A stretch of 64,000 nt of DNA from Congzhengia sp045635085 (GCA_045635085.1 JAZRBM010000004.1:202147-266146); one strand, 5' to 3'. Counted from the first letter of the stretch, positions 51,089 through 60,965 are shown. The notes: generated from the sequence alone by a model not told the origin. Numbers and translations: made by a program.

Positions 51089-51943
51089 TTATTTTGTTTT
51101 ATTTAAGATGGCTGCCTTTACGGTATTTTTCATAAGCATAGCAATAGTCATAGGACCTACGCCGCCTGGAACGGGCGTTATTGCTGATGCGCGCGATGCA
51201 CAAGAGTCAAACTCTACATCGCCTACCAGTTTTCCGTCATCTAACCTGTTCATACCGACATCAATTACAACAGCGCCTTCTTTTATCATATCGCCTTTGA
51301 TTAATTCCGGAACACCGACTGCCGCAACTACAATATCAGCCTCAATAAGCTCTGCCTTTAAATCGACAGTTTTAGAATGGCAAATGGTAACTGTTCCGTT
51401 TTTGTGCAGAAGCAGCATTGACATAGGTTTTCCAACAATATTGCTTCTTCCTACAACTACGCACTTTTTCCCCTTTACCTCTATTCCTGAGAGTTTGATT
51501 AATTCCATAACTCCTGCTGGTGTGCATGGGAGAAAATCAAAATTTCCAACCATTATCTTGCCCACATTCACTGGGTGAAATGCATCGACATCTTTATTCG
51601 GTGAAATGGCATTGATTACCGCTTCTTCATCTAAATCCTTAGGAAGAGGCAACTGACATAAAATACCGCTTACTGAATTGTCGCAGTTTAATTTTTCAAT
51701 CAAAGACAATAGCTCATCCTGTGTTGTAGTAGCGGCAAGAGCATATTCTAATGACTTTATTCCGCAATATTCACAAGCGAGTTTTTTGTTTTTTACATAT
51801 ATTTTAGATGCAGGGTCATCTCCTACGATTATTACGGCCAGAGCCGGATTTATTCCTTGCTTCTTTAAAAGACTTACTTCTTCTTTCAGCTCGTCCTTTA
51901 TCTTTGCTGAGAGTATCTTTCCGTCTAGTATTTTTGCTGGCAT
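51089..51943 (-). CDS. folD: Bifunctional methylenetetrahydrofolate dehydrogenase/cyclohydrolase
   Basis: A 284-residue FolD, converting 5,10-methylene-THF through methenyl-THF to 10-formyl-THF. Motifs: YVKNKKLACEYCGIKS with the catalytic Lys, CQLPLPKDLDEEAVINAI, PNKDVDAFHP, and VVGRSNIVGKPMSMLLL (NADP site), then PVPGGVGPMT. The start at 51943 is set by GGAGG and by the family N-terminus (AKILDGKILSAKIKDEL). It overlaps the end of the ygiQ gene by 128 bases in another frame. Confidence 0.96.
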   Translation of the reverse strand: MPAKILDGKILSAKIKDELKEEVSLLKKQGINPALAVIIVGDDPASKIYVKNKKLACEYCGIKSLEYALAATTTQDELLSLIEKLNCDNSVSGILCQLPLPKDLDEEAVINAISPNKDVDAFHPVNVGKIMVGNFDFLPCTPAGVMELIKLSGIEVKGKKCVVVGRSNIVGKPMSMLLLHKNGTVTICHSKTVDLKAELIEADIVVAAVGVPELIKGDMIKEGAVVIDVGMNRLDDGKLVGDVEFDSCASRASAITPVPGGVGPMTIAMLMKNTVKAAILNKTK

Positions 51944-53762
51944 TTTTATTACCTCCGTTGTATTTTGGTTTTATTAAACAATCAGGCCCGGTGCCTATTA
52001 AATCTTCCCTTGAAAGCTTTTTTAAAGCGCTTAACACGAGATGATAATTAGATGGATTGTTATATTGCAAAAGTGCACGTTGCATTGCCTTTTCTTCAGG
52101 TGTTTTTGCAACGTATACGGGTTTTAATGTTTTTGGGTCAAGTCCCGTGTAGAACATACAGGTAGAAGTTGTGCCCGGTGTGGGGTAGAAGTCCTGAACC
52201 TGTTGCGGATTAAGCTTGTGCTCTTTCAGATAAAGCGCAAGTTGTAGCGCATCAGAAAGCGTACTTCCTGGATGGCTTGACATAAGGTATGGGACTAAGT
52301 ATTGTTCTTTTTGCAATGATTTGGTTATTTTATAAAATTTTTCGCAGAATTTATCATAAACCTCACGTTTTGGTTTTCCCATATAACGTAATACGTTTTG
52401 AGAAATATGCTCAGGTGCAACCTTTAATTGTCCGCTGACGTGGTGCTTTATAAGTTCTGTAAAGAACTCGTCATTTTTATCACATAAAAGATAGTCAAAT
52501 CTTATTCCTGAACGGACAAAAACTTTTTTTACCCCTTCTTTTTTACGCAGATTTCGCAATAAATCCAAATATTCACTGTGGTCTGCATCTATGTTTTTAC
52601 AAGGAGTAGGGAACAGACACTGTCTTTCTTTGCACGTTCCGCATTTTAACTGTTTTTCGCACGATGGGTGTTTGAAGTTTGCAGTTGGCCCGCCAACGTC
52701 ATGGATATAGCCTTTAAATTCAGGCATAGAAATCAGCGTGTCTGCCTCGCGAAGAACCGATGCGTTACTTCTTGCTTGTACCATTCTTCCCTGATGGAAG
52801 GTAAGAGCACAAAAATTACAAGCACCAAAACATCCGCGAACGGAAGTCAGACTAAACTGTACCTCTTCTATTGCGGGGATTTTGCCCATTGATTCATACA
52901 TCGGGTGGTACGTTCTTTTATATGGAAGCTCATAGGTTTTGTCAAATTCCTTTTGGGCAAGAGGCGCTGATGGTGGTAATTGCACTAAATATCTGTCGCC
53001 ATGCTTTTGAACAATGGTTTTTCCGCGTATGGGGTCTTGCTCCTCATACTGAATTTTGTGAGCGGTAGCATAGCTGTATTTGTCGCTTTTTACTTCATCA
53101 AACGATGGTATTTCTATATATTTTTTGATTTTATCTATGTCTTTAGTCATATAGCATGTGCCACGAACGTTTCGGATATCTTTAACATCTTTGCCGGCCT
53201 TTAGCGCGCGTGCAATTTCAACTATTGAGTGTTCACCCATGCCATACATCAAAATATCAGCACCGGAGTCGTCTAAAATAGAACGCCTGACGCTATCCTG
53301 CCAATAGTCATAGTGTGCAAATCTACGCAGACTTGCCTCAATACCGCCGATTAAAATCGGGATTTTGCCAAACGTTCTGCGGGCTAGATTTGCATAGGTA
53401 ATAGTTGCTCTGTCAGGCCTTAATCCCATAATTCCGTTAGGGGAGTAAGCGTCGTGTGCTCTTTTCTTTTTGGATACGGTATAGTGATTTACCATAGAGT
53501 CCATATTACCTGCAGAAATCAAAATGCCGAGTTTTGGTGTTCCCATAATTGTTATAGACTTTTGTGTGGAAACATCCGGCTGAGGAATGATACCAACACG
53601 GTAGCCCTCTGCTGTAAGAACACGGGAGATTATAGCATGTCCAAAGCTCGGGTGGTCGACATATGCATCGCCACATATATACAAAAAGTCAAGCTCGTCC
53701 CAACCGAGATAGTCCATATCTTCTTTTGAAACGGGTAAAAACCCAAGCTCTGCTCCTGTCAT
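51816..53762 (-). CDS. YgiQ family radical SAM protein
   Basis: A 648-residue radical SAM protein. The N-terminal B12-binding-like domain (GDAYVDHPSFGHAIISRVL) is followed by the radical SAM site CFGACNFC with Cys311, Cys315 and Cys318, then a second Cys group (CGTCKERQCLFPTPC) that may hold another iron-sulphur cluster, and VAPEHISQNVLRYMGKP. Substrate unknown. The last 45 residues form a Lys/Arg/Ser-rich tail encoded within the folD start region. Starts 22 bases after ftsK. Confidence 0.92.
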   Translation of the reverse strand: MTGAELGFLPVSKEDMDYLGWDELDFLYICGDAYVDHPSFGHAIISRVLTAEGYRVGIIPQPDVSTQKSITIMGTPKLGILISAGNMDSMVNHYTVSKKKRAHDAYSPNGIMGLRPDRATITYANLARRTFGKIPILIGGIEASLRRFAHYDYWQDSVRRSILDDSGADILMYGMGEHSIVEIARALKAGKDVKDIRNVRGTCYMTKDIDKIKKYIEIPSFDEVKSDKYSYATAHKIQYEEQDPIRGKTIVQKHGDRYLVQLPPSAPLAQKEFDKTYELPYKRTYHPMYESMGKIPAIEEVQFSLTSVRGCFGACNFCALTFHQGRMVQARSNASVLREADTLISMPEFKGYIHDVGGPTANFKHPSCEKQLKCGTCKERQCLFPTPCKNIDADHSEYLDLLRNLRKKEGVKKVFVRSGIRFDYLLCDKNDEFFTELIKHHVSGQLKVAPEHISQNVLRYMGKPKREVYDKFCEKFYKITKSLQKEQYLVPYLMSSHPGSTLSDALQLALYLKEHKLNPQQVQDFYPTPGTTSTCMFYTGLDPKTLKPVYVAKTPEEKAMQRALLQYNNPSNYHLVLSALKKLSREDLIGTGPDCLIKPKYNGGNKNASKNTRRKDTLSKDKGRAERRSKSFKEARNKSGSGRNNRRR

Positions 53763-53784
53763 TTTTTTACTCCTTATAACTCTA

Positions 53785-56238
53785 TCAGTTAAGCGACATT
53801 TCCAAAAATTCCTCTTTTGTAATCAAGACCTCACGTGGTCTGCTGCCGTCAGGAGGACTGACAATGCCTCTTTCTTCCATTTGATCGACGATACGTGCAG
53901 CGCGCGAAAAACCAACCTTTAGTCTGCGCTGGAGGTGGGATGCGGAGATTTTTCCGGTATCTACTGCAATTTCAATGGCTGCAGCCAATAATTCATCGGC
54001 ATCGTTAGGGTCAGAAAATTCATCAGACACATTAACTGGTTTTCCTGCGTCGATTTTTTCTATAATATCCTCGTCGTAGTGTGTTTCACTTTCGCCCTTT
54101 ATAAATTCCACAACACGCTCTACTTCTTTATCGTCAATGTATGCACACTGAATACGAAGTGGCTTTGTCGCGCCGACAGGTTTAAAAAGCATATCTCCTC
54201 GGCCCAGGAGCTTGTCTGCTCCGGAAGTATCCAAAATTGTGCGGCTGTCGATATGCGACGAAACAGCAAAAGCAATTCTAGATGGGATATTTGCCTTGAT
54301 CAGACCTGTGATGACGTCAACAGATGGTCTTTGTGTTGCAATAACCAGGTGCATACCTGCAGCACGTGCCATTTGGGCAAGTCTACAGATTGATTCTTCA
54401 ACTTCGTTGGGTGCAACCATCATTAAATCGGCAAGCTCGTCTATGATAATTACGATATGCGGCATTGTTTCTTCACTGCCACTTGCTTTTATCATCTCGT
54501 TATAGCCTTTAATATCACGAACGTTGTTGTCAGCAAATGCCTGATAACGCCGCAGCATTTCCTGAACGGCCCAGTATAGTGCGCCTGATGCACGTCGTGG
54601 CTCGGTTACAACAGGAATCAAAAGGTGAGGAATTCCATTATACACGCCTAGCTCTACAACCTTAGGGTCAATCATCAAAAGCTTGACATCGTTAGGGTCA
54701 GATTTATAAATTAAGCTTGTAATCAGTGCGTTAATACATACACTCTTACCTGAACCTGTAGAACCTGCAATCAAAACGTGAGGCATACGAGCAATGTCGT
54801 AAACGATGTTTTTGCCGGAAATATCTTTACCCATTGCAAATGTCAGATCGGCTTTAGAATCAATAAATTCGCGCGATGATAAGACTTCTTTGATATTAAC
54901 TATATTTATCTGCTGATTAGGAATTTCGATACCGATGGCTTCTTTTCCCGGAACAGGCTCGATTCTCACGCTAGGCACAGCGAGCCTGAGGGCTAAGTCA
55001 TCGATAAGACCTGAAATTTTACTTACCTTTACGCCTTCTCCAAGCATGATTTCATATCGGGTAACGGTAGGACCCTTGCTGCATCCCATGGGCTTTGCGT
55101 CAATATTAAAGCTCTTTAAAATTGCAATCAGCTTCTGGGCTGTTTCGCGCAGTTCATAGCGCAAATCATCTGCATTATCAGAAAATTTCGGGTCGTTAAG
55201 TAACGAAATCGGCGGGAAAGTGTATGGAATACGTTCAAAGGCTGACTCCATTTCTTCCGACACATCTTCCATACCGGTAAGCTTTTCGGGAGAGTCAATA
55301 TACTTATGCTCAGACTGGTCTTCGGCAGTTTCATCAAAACTACTTTCAGAATCGCCTACAATCGCCTCGTATGAACTTTTAACGTTAGACTTTTTATTGT
55401 CATCATCAAAAAGTGGAGCCTGTGGTATAGCCTTGTCAATAATTGAGTCAAGGTCTTCAATATTATCCCAGGTCGTTTCCTGAGTTTCTTCAGATTTTGC
55501 AATGAACTTTTTAGTCTTTTTCTTTATTCCAAGCTCTTCGTCGCTGAAGTTTGCAAATTCAGCCTTTCCGTTTTCTCCGACGATGAGCTGCTGCTTGATT
55601 TTTTGCTTTTCCGGAGATGGGATTTTAAACCTTTTTCCCGTAGCTTTCATATAAAATTTCACTATTGCGCGAAGAAGCAACTTTACAGGTGACCAGCTAA
55701 ACAACGTCATTGTAACGACTATAATTGCAGTTAATGACACAATAAACGTTGCAGCTTGTCCTATAAAAAATCTTAAAACATCGGCTATAAATCCACCGAA
55801 AAACCCACCGCCGATGCCATTTGCTCCGTCGATGAAATATACCTTAATCGACTCTAGTTCAAATGGGTTTTGTTTTTCTATAAATGTATGTGAAAATATC
55901 GATAAAACAGCCAGTCCCACTGCTGTGTATATATACTTTGGTTTGTATTGTTCATAATTTTTGGCGCACTTATGTATTCCGTTTACAATTAAAAGGACAG
56001 GAAACAGATAAACGGGCCAACCAAATATGCTTGTTGCAATATCACGGATGAAAGAACCAAAAAAACCTTCAGGAAAGTAAATGAACACAGCAAACAAAAG
56101 CCCGCCAACCATAGTAAACAGCGGTGCAAAGCCTTCGTTGCTATTTATAAAGCTTTCTTTGTTTTTGGTGTTTTTTTGATTTAAAATTTTATCGTTACCT
56201 GATTTTTTTAGCGTTTTTTTTGTTTTTTTAAGTGCCAT
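53785..56238 (-). CDS. ftsK: DNA translocase FtsK/SpoIIIE
   Basis: An 817-residue membrane-anchored DNA pump. Four N-terminal membrane helices (LFTMVGGLLFAVFIYF, DIATSIFGWPVYLFPVLLIV, YIYTAVGLAVLSIFSH, AATFIVSLTAIIVVTMTLF) precede a charged linker and the RecA-like motor with GSTGSGKS near residue 492, IVIIIDELADLMM, and ATQRPSVDVITG. The C-terminal gamma winged helix (ISASHLQRRLKVGFSRAARI) reads KOPS/SRS DNA polarity. In sporulating bacteria it moves chromosome into the forespore and clears septa. No second FtsK is in the window. First gene of the minus-strand operon. Confidence 0.95.
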   Translation of the reverse strand: MALKKTKKTLKKSGNDKILNQKNTKNKESFINSNEGFAPLFTMVGGLLFAVFIYFPEGFFGSFIRDIATSIFGWPVYLFPVLLIVNGIHKCAKNYEQYKPKYIYTAVGLAVLSIFSHTFIEKQNPFELESIKVYFIDGANGIGGGFFGGFIADVLRFFIGQAATFIVSLTAIIVVTMTLFSWSPVKLLLRAIVKFYMKATGKRFKIPSPEKQKIKQQLIVGENGKAEFANFSDEELGIKKKTKKFIAKSEETQETTWDNIEDLDSIIDKAIPQAPLFDDDNKKSNVKSSYEAIVGDSESSFDETAEDQSEHKYIDSPEKLTGMEDVSEEMESAFERIPYTFPPISLLNDPKFSDNADDLRYELRETAQKLIAILKSFNIDAKPMGCSKGPTVTRYEIMLGEGVKVSKISGLIDDLALRLAVPSVRIEPVPGKEAIGIEIPNQQINIVNIKEVLSSREFIDSKADLTFAMGKDISGKNIVYDIARMPHVLIAGSTGSGKSVCINALITSLIYKSDPNDVKLLMIDPKVVELGVYNGIPHLLIPVVTEPRRASGALYWAVQEMLRRYQAFADNNVRDIKGYNEMIKASGSEETMPHIVIIIDELADLMMVAPNEVEESICRLAQMARAAGMHLVIATQRPSVDVITGLIKANIPSRIAFAVSSHIDSRTILDTSGADKLLGRGDMLFKPVGATKPLRIQCAYIDDKEVERVVEFIKGESETHYDEDIIEKIDAGKPVNVSDEFSDPNDADELLAAAIEIAVDTGKISASHLQRRLKVGFSRAARIVDQMEERGIVSPPDGSRPREVLITKEEFLEMSLN

Positions 56239-56330
56239 AAAAAAATCAAACTCTCCTTAAATATATAATAATACATTATATAATATCACATTTTATTTAA
56301 AAATACCATACTTTTATCGAAAAAACACAA

Positions 56331-56364
56331 AAAAAGAAATCTCAGAATTGAGATTTCTTTTTTT
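56331..56364. terminator. Terminator between the G5/3D gene and ftsK
   Basis: AAAGAAATCTCA and TGAGATTTCTTT pair around GAAT, with A and T runs on both sides. It ends the minus-strand G5/3D gene transcript before ftsK. Confidence 0.82.
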
Positions 56365-56368
56365 AAAA

Positions 56369-57538
56369 TTATTCTAAAACATAAATTTTACAATTTCTTC
56401 TTCCGAAGCTATAGCATTGTTCTACGGTGCTGTAACATAAATCAACACGATTTCCCTTGATAGCACCGCCTGTATCACCAGCTACACAGAAACCGTAAAT
56501 CCAGGACTGACCACCGTCGGTTGACTCGATGTAGAGCTTTGAATTTAACGGAATGAGGTTAGGGTCAACTGCAACTACACCATATACCGGTTCTCTTCCG
56601 GTTGCTGTCTGACCTGCCCAGATGCCGTTAGATGCAACACCGCCCTCATAAGCGGAGGCTCTACCGTTAATTACTTTAGAAAACGTAAATTCACCGTAAG
56701 GTGTGATTGCCTTATTTCCCTGTATAACTGTCTTTGAATTGCTCTGAGCCATTGCGGGAAAAGCAGAGTACGGTATACCGTCCGGAGTTGATCCTTTGAT
56801 GACTGTCATAGATTCGGGTGTTATAAGCTTTGTTCCGACTTCTATAATTTCTTCTGTGGGTTCTTGTCTTGTTTCTGCGATTAAAACAGCAGTAACACCG
56901 ACGCCCTCTTTGGTTACAAGCTTGTAGACTCTGGTTGTTTTACCATTTACACCTGCCTGCAACACATTTTCATAGCCCATATATTCATTGGGATTATCTA
57001 CTGTTGTTGTTTTATAGGGTATTTCTTCTGTCACCTCTGAGAGCTCAATATAAACTCTTTTAACACTTACTGTCATACCATCTTCAGCAAAGGAGTTGAC
57101 ATCAGGAATAACCTCGTCGTATTTTCCTACTACAAATCCGTCAGCAAGTAAAGCCTCGCCTACGGTGTTTTCATTAGTGTAGAATTCAAATACTTTGCCG
57201 GATGTTTCAAGTTTTATAAGCTTTAAGCGCTTTAAAACGATTTCGTCGCCGTCTTTGGTTGCTTCATGCAAATCGTGCGAGAGTTTATCGTTTTCTCCTA
57301 AAACAATCCCGGCAAGAGCAATAGCTTCGCCGACTGTATTGCTTTTTGTTACTACTTCATAATGCTGGTCAGCATCAATGATTGTCAGTGTTTTAAACCC
57401 TTTGTCAACTTTCTTATCGGCAAAACCGTAAAAGAGAGTAGACATAGACAAAACAGCAACTAAAGCAACGAGTCGAACAAAAAAGCTTTTTGATAAGAGC
57501 TTTTTTGCCATGCTCTTTAGTTTTGTTTCACTACTCAT
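56369..57538 (-). CDS. Cell-wall protein with DUF348, G5 and 3D domains
   Basis: A 389-residue secreted or membrane-anchored wall protein of the YabE/RpfB-like type. An N-terminal hydrophobic segment (VRLVALVAVLSMSTLFYGFA) is followed by two DUF348 repeats (TVGEAIALAGIVLGENDKLS; TVGEALLADGFVVGKYDEV), a G5 domain (VTEEIPYKTTTVDNPNEYMG ... TRQEPTEEIIEVG), and a C-terminal 3D domain with its three Asp (VAVDPNLIPLNSKLYI, AGDTGGAIKGNRVDLCY). The 3D domain resembles lytic transglycosylase MltA catalytic folds, so peptidoglycan cleavage is likely. A consensus promoter precedes it. Confidence 0.9.
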   Translation of the reverse strand: MSSETKLKSMAKKLLSKSFFVRLVALVAVLSMSTLFYGFADKKVDKGFKTLTIIDADQHYEVVTKSNTVGEAIALAGIVLGENDKLSHDLHEATKDGDEIVLKRLKLIKLETSGKVFEFYTNENTVGEALLADGFVVGKYDEVIPDVNSFAEDGMTVSVKRVYIELSEVTEEIPYKTTTVDNPNEYMGYENVLQAGVNGKTTRVYKLVTKEGVGVTAVLIAETRQEPTEEIIEVGTKLITPESMTVIKGSTPDGIPYSAFPAMAQSNSKTVIQGNKAITPYGEFTFSKVINGRASAYEGGVASNGIWAGQTATGREPVYGVVAVDPNLIPLNSKLYIESTDGGQSWIYGFCVAGDTGGAIKGNRVDLCYSTVEQCYSFGRRNCKIYVLE

Positions 57539-57603
57539 TAATTACCTCCAAAAAAACATGTAAACTGTTACAAAATTGTTAAATGTTTTCCAAAGCATTG
57601 CCT

Positions 57604-57632
57604 ATTATAAAATATTTTTGCTATTTTGTCAA
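57604..57632 (-). promoter_or_regulatory. Consensus sigma-A promoter of the G5/3D gene
   Basis: On the minus strand, TTGACA (57632-57627), 17 bases, TATAAT (57609-57604): a perfect match to the sigma-A consensus. The leader is about 60 bases. No ydaO-type or other riboswitch was recognised in the 360-base gap 57539-57898; the other half of the gap, before spoIIIAA, holds no promoter I can name. Confidence 0.85.
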
Positions 57633-57898
57633 ACATTTATACGATTTTAAGCAAAAAACGTTAAAAAATTTTCTTCCATAATTTAGAATAAATCTCCGCA
57701 GAGCCCGTAACAAAGCCAAAAAACAAAAAATTAACAAATTGAGAACATTTTTTGATTTTTTTTGTTTTCGGCTGTAAATAAAACCATTTTATGTAAATAA
57801 ATTACAGAAAATGGAAACAAGATTCCCTAAAAAGCTTAAAAATGGGTTCTAAAACGGGACAAATATAAATATAAATAGTTGTAAAAACGAGGTGTTGC

Positions 57899-58789
57899 AT
57901 GGTGGACAAAGCGTTGTCAGAGGTTATCTGTAAGCTTCCGAAAAACCTGGCTGAAAAAATCAACAAAATCAAACATACAAATTTACAGGAAATACGTTTT
58001 AGGACATCTTGTCCTGTAATGCTTTATTATTCTGACAGAAAATCCTATCTGGGAAATGCTGGTGAGTGTGCATGTAGTGAGGCAATGATTTGCAGCAGTC
58101 GAGATATTGAAGAGATTGTAGCAAATTTTTGTGAGCATTCAGTGTATGCATATACTGAGAATATTAAAGAGGGCTTTATTACTTTGCCGGGTGGACATCG
58201 TGTAGGTATAGGGGGACGAGCTGTAGGAAATAGTGAGGAAGTTTTGAATTTAACAGATTTTTCTTCTGTAAATATACGTATAGCACGCGAGTATAAGGAT
58301 AGTGCAAAGGATGTAGCAGACATCATACAGGATGGCGAAAGAATTTATAACACATTGATAATTGCGCCACCCGGTGCAGGTAAAACAACTCTTCTTCGTG
58401 ATATTGCAAGGCGTATTTCTGAAAAATTTAAAGTCACAATCATTGATGAACGATTTGAAATTGCAGCGCAAAGGCAGGGTGTAGCACAGTTTGATGTAGG
58501 CATGCAGACTGATATTTTGTCGGGAATTTCTAAAACAAATGGTATAAGACACGCACTTCGCAGTCTTTCGCCTGATGTGATTGTTTGTGATGAAATAGGG
58601 AATAAAGAAGATTTAGTATCAGTTGAAAATATCTTAAAGGGCGGTTGCAAAATCATAACGACAATGCACGGCTACAGTATTGAGGAGGCACAAAAAAAAT
58701 GGCACGAGATGATTTCGCTTTTTGAGGTTTTGGTGCTTATGCATAAAGAAAATGGAAAACCGGAGGTTGTAAAATGTTTAAAGCTTTAG
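57899..58789 (+). CDS. spoIIIAA: Stage III sporulation protein AA (ATPase)
   Basis: A 296-residue secretion-type ATPase of the mother cell, part of the SpoIIIA-SpoIIQ channel complex. Motifs: SVYAYTENIKEGFITLPGGH, Walker A APPGAGKTTLLRD (residues 156-168), Walker B LSPDVIVCDEIGN and CKIITTMHG. First gene of a complete eight-gene operon. Expected to be sigma-E dependent. ATG 57899 with GAGGTG upstream; a GTG follows directly. Confidence 0.95.
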   Translation: MVDKALSEVICKLPKNLAEKINKIKHTNLQEIRFRTSCPVMLYYSDRKSYLGNAGECACSEAMICSSRDIEEIVANFCEHSVYAYTENIKEGFITLPGGHRVGIGGRAVGNSEEVLNLTDFSSVNIRIAREYKDSAKDVADIIQDGERIYNTLIIAPPGAGKTTLLRDIARRISEKFKVTIIDERFEIAAQRQGVAQFDVGMQTDILSGISKTNGIRHALRSLSPDVIVCDEIGNKEDLVSVENILKGGCKIITTMHGYSIEEAQKKWHEMISLFEVLVLMHKENGKPEVVKCLKL

Positions 58790-59283
58790 GGGTGATTTTT
58801 ATTTTGTTTTCTCTGGGCGTATTTACATACAGAACTGTGGAGCAAAAAAAACAACAGCTCACAAACTTAAAGGAAATGAAAAAAGCAATCACATTTTTAA
58901 AACACGAGCTTACCTTCTCAATGCCTGAGATGGCGACACTGTGCAAAAAAGTCGCACAAAAAACAGAGGGAGATATATCAGAAGCATTTTTAAATGCAGA
59001 AAAAACAATTAATAATGACAGCAGTATTGATTTTTCAAATGCGTGGCAGATGACAATCAAGGATAAAAAGCTCTTTTCTCCTGCGGCAGAAAGGGAAATT
59101 TTGGATTTTTCTAAAGAGTTTGGCAAAAAGACACTGGAGATTGAGCTTGAGAATCTAAAAAAATATGAAAGCGAACTTCATTTGCTTGAAGAAAAGGAAA
59201 AAGAAAAATATCTAAACGACAAAAAAGTGACATGCACATTGGGAGCGGCTATGGGTGCTGTTTTGGTTATATTGGTAATATAG
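58774..59283 (+). CDS. spoIIIAB: Stage III sporulation protein AB
   Basis: A 169-residue membrane protein with N- and C-terminal helices (LGVIFILFSLGVFTYRTV; LGAAMGAVLVILVI) and a helical domain like type II secretion GspF (LKHELTFSMPEMATLC). It overlaps the end of spoIIIAA by 16 bases. Part of the SpoIIIA complex in the mother-cell membrane. Confidence 0.93.
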   Translation: MFKALGVIFILFSLGVFTYRTVEQKKQQLTNLKEMKKAITFLKHELTFSMPEMATLCKKVAQKTEGDISEAFLNAEKTINNDSSIDFSNAWQMTIKDKKLFSPAAEREILDFSKEFGKKTLEIELENLKKYESELHLLEEKEKEKYLNDKKVTCTLGAAMGAVLVILVI

Positions 59284-59292
59284 GAGGAAATT

Positions 59293-59487
59293 ATGGGGAT
59301 AGACCTTATATTTAAAATCGCGGGAATTGGAATATTGGTAAGTGTCTTAAATCAGGTGCTTATTCGTGCGGGAAGAGAAGAACAGGCAATGCTTACAACG
59401 CTTGCCGGACTTGTTGTGGTGCTTTTGATGGTTATAGAGCAGGTAGATTATTTATTTGAAACAGTTAAATCAATTTTTGACCTTTAG
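59293..59487 (+). CDS. spoIIIAC: Stage III sporulation protein AC
   Basis: A 64-residue protein of two membrane helices (IAGIGILVSVLNQVLI; LTTLAGLVVVLLMVIEQ), the usual SpoIIIAC size. It starts ten bases after spoIIIAB with GGAGG. Part of the SpoIIIA channel complex. Confidence 0.93.
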   Translation: MGIDLIFKIAGIGILVSVLNQVLIRAGREEQAMLTTLAGLVVVLLMVIEQVDYLFETVKSIFDL

Positions 59488-59496
59488 AGGTGGTGT

Positions 59497-59883
59497 ATGG
59501 TAGAGATAAAAATCATGGCTCTGGCAATAACAGGTACAATGGTAGCTCTAATATTAAAGGAGCAAAAAACATATTTTGGCATATCAGTCGGATTGTTGTG
59601 TACCTTGAGCGTATTTTTTATGGGATTACCATATTTAGAAAGGGTTATTTCGTATGTAAGGGTTTTGTATTCTTCGTTTAACGGAGCAGATTCTTACATG
59701 GGCACACTGCTCAAAATAACAGGAATTGCGATAGTGACCATGATAACAAGCAGTCTTTGTGCAGATGCCGGTATGTCAGCTATTTCGACGGTTGTGAAAT
59801 TTTGCGGAAAAGTTATCTGCCTTTTTATTACTATGCCTATAATAAGTGATTTTTTATATGAGCTTTTAAGGGTACTTCCTTAA
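59497..59883 (+). CDS. spoIIIAD: Stage III sporulation protein AD
   Basis: A 128-residue membrane protein with about four helices (MALAITGTMVALIL; FGISVGLLCTLSVFFMGL; ITGIAIVTMITSSLCADAG; VICLFITMPIISDFL), matching SpoIIIAD. It starts ten bases after spoIIIAC with GAGGTGG. Confidence 0.92.
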   Translation: MVEIKIMALAITGTMVALILKEQKTYFGISVGLLCTLSVFFMGLPYLERVISYVRVLYSSFNGADSYMGTLLKITGIAIVTMITSSLCADAGMSAISTVVKFCGKVICLFITMPIISDFLYELLRVLP

Positions 59884-59903
59884 GATAAAAAAGGAGAAAA
59901 CAA

Positions 59904-60965
59904 ATGAAAAAAATAATTTTTGTACTGACTTTCTTCCTATTATTATATACACCATATATTGTGGAGGCAGAAAACACATACAACATCATAGAAGATATCA
60001 AAGCGCCGCAGGGGTTTGATGTTGAAAAGACGGTTTCAGATGTTAAGGATGGCAGACTTCCGATTACTTTTTCTAAAATTATAGAAAGCATCATATCGCT
60101 TTTTATAGGCGGGATACAAAAAAATCTACCTAATGTAATTAAGATGACTGCTCTTGCGATTGTTTCAGGACTTGTTATAAACTTAAGTGATGACAAAAGC
60201 GAAATAGCAACGTATGCTGCAGTCACTATAATCTCAACCGTTGCCATTAAGACATTTTTGTATACCATAACTGTTACAAACGAGACGATAGATGCTCTTT
60301 TTTTGTTTATAAGCTCCCTGATGACGCCTCTTGCTACAGTTGCATCAGCTACGACAATTGCAAAAGGAGCAGCAGCCGGTGCGATATTTGTTGCAATGCA
60401 AATTTTTATACATATATGTAAATCTGTTTTAATTCCGCTCATATGCGTAATAACTGTTTTTGGCGCATCCGATAAAATCGGAGAAAAACCATACCTTAAA
60501 GGCATGACAACAATTTTAAATGCATTGCTTAAATGGGGAAGCGGTCTTATGATTACAATTTACAGCGTTGTGATTGGTCTGCAGACTCAAGCTGCAGCAG
60601 GGTTTGACAGCTTGGCAGGAAAAAGCATAAAATATGCAGTCGGAAGCTTTGTTCCCGTTGTAGGCGGTGCGCTTTCTGATTCTTTGGAAACAGTAATAGA
60701 GAGCAGTAAAACCATGGTGGGAGCCTTGGGCATTTCGGGAGTTTTGGGTGTTATTTATATATGTGTAGTGCCATTAATTAACATTTGTGCCATATCACTA
60801 AGCTTTAAATTGGCAGGGGCTTTCTCTAGTGTCACATCGGAAAAACGTATTTTCTCAGTAATAGATGAATTTGCACAAAATATCGGCAGAGTTTCAATAG
60901 TTTTGTTATCTGTTGTTGTGATGTTTATTATAAGCCTTGCTATGCTTGCTTCTTTTGGAGGATAA
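59904..60965 (+). CDS. spoIIIAE: Stage III sporulation protein AE
   Basis: A 353-residue multi-pass membrane protein with a signal-like N-terminus (IIFVLTFFLLLYTPYIV) and about eight helices, including ASATTIAKGAAAGAIFVAMQ and GALGISGVLGVIYICVV. This is the longest SpoIIIA component and complete by length. Starts 20 bases after spoIIIAD with AAGGAG. Confidence 0.93.
   Translation: MKKIIFVLTFFLLLYTPYIVEAENTYNIIEDIKAPQGFDVEKTVSDVKDGRLPITFSKIIESIISLFIGGIQKNLPNVIKMTALAIVSGLVINLSDDKSEIATYAAVTIISTVAIKTFLYTITVTNETIDALFLFISSLMTPLATVASATTIAKGAAAGAIFVAMQIFIHICKSVLIPLICVITVFGASDKIGEKPYLKGMTTILNALLKWGSGLMITIYSVVIGLQTQAAAGFDSLAGKSIKYAVGSFVPVVGGALSDSLETVIESSKTMVGALGISGVLGVIYICVVPLINICAISLSFKLAGAFSSVTSEKRIFSVIDEFAQNIGRVSIVLLSVVVMFIISLAMLASFGG

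Noticed and set aside
49000..55500. Many plus-strand open frames between 48 and 58 kb
   Set aside because: They mirror strongly supported minus-strand genes (folD, ygiQ, ftsK and others), have no ribosome sites and show no family motifs.
57539..57898. c-di-AMP (ydaO) riboswitch before the G5/3D gene
   Set aside because: Such wall hydrolases often have one, but the leader is only about 60 bases and none of the conserved ydaO blocks were seen.
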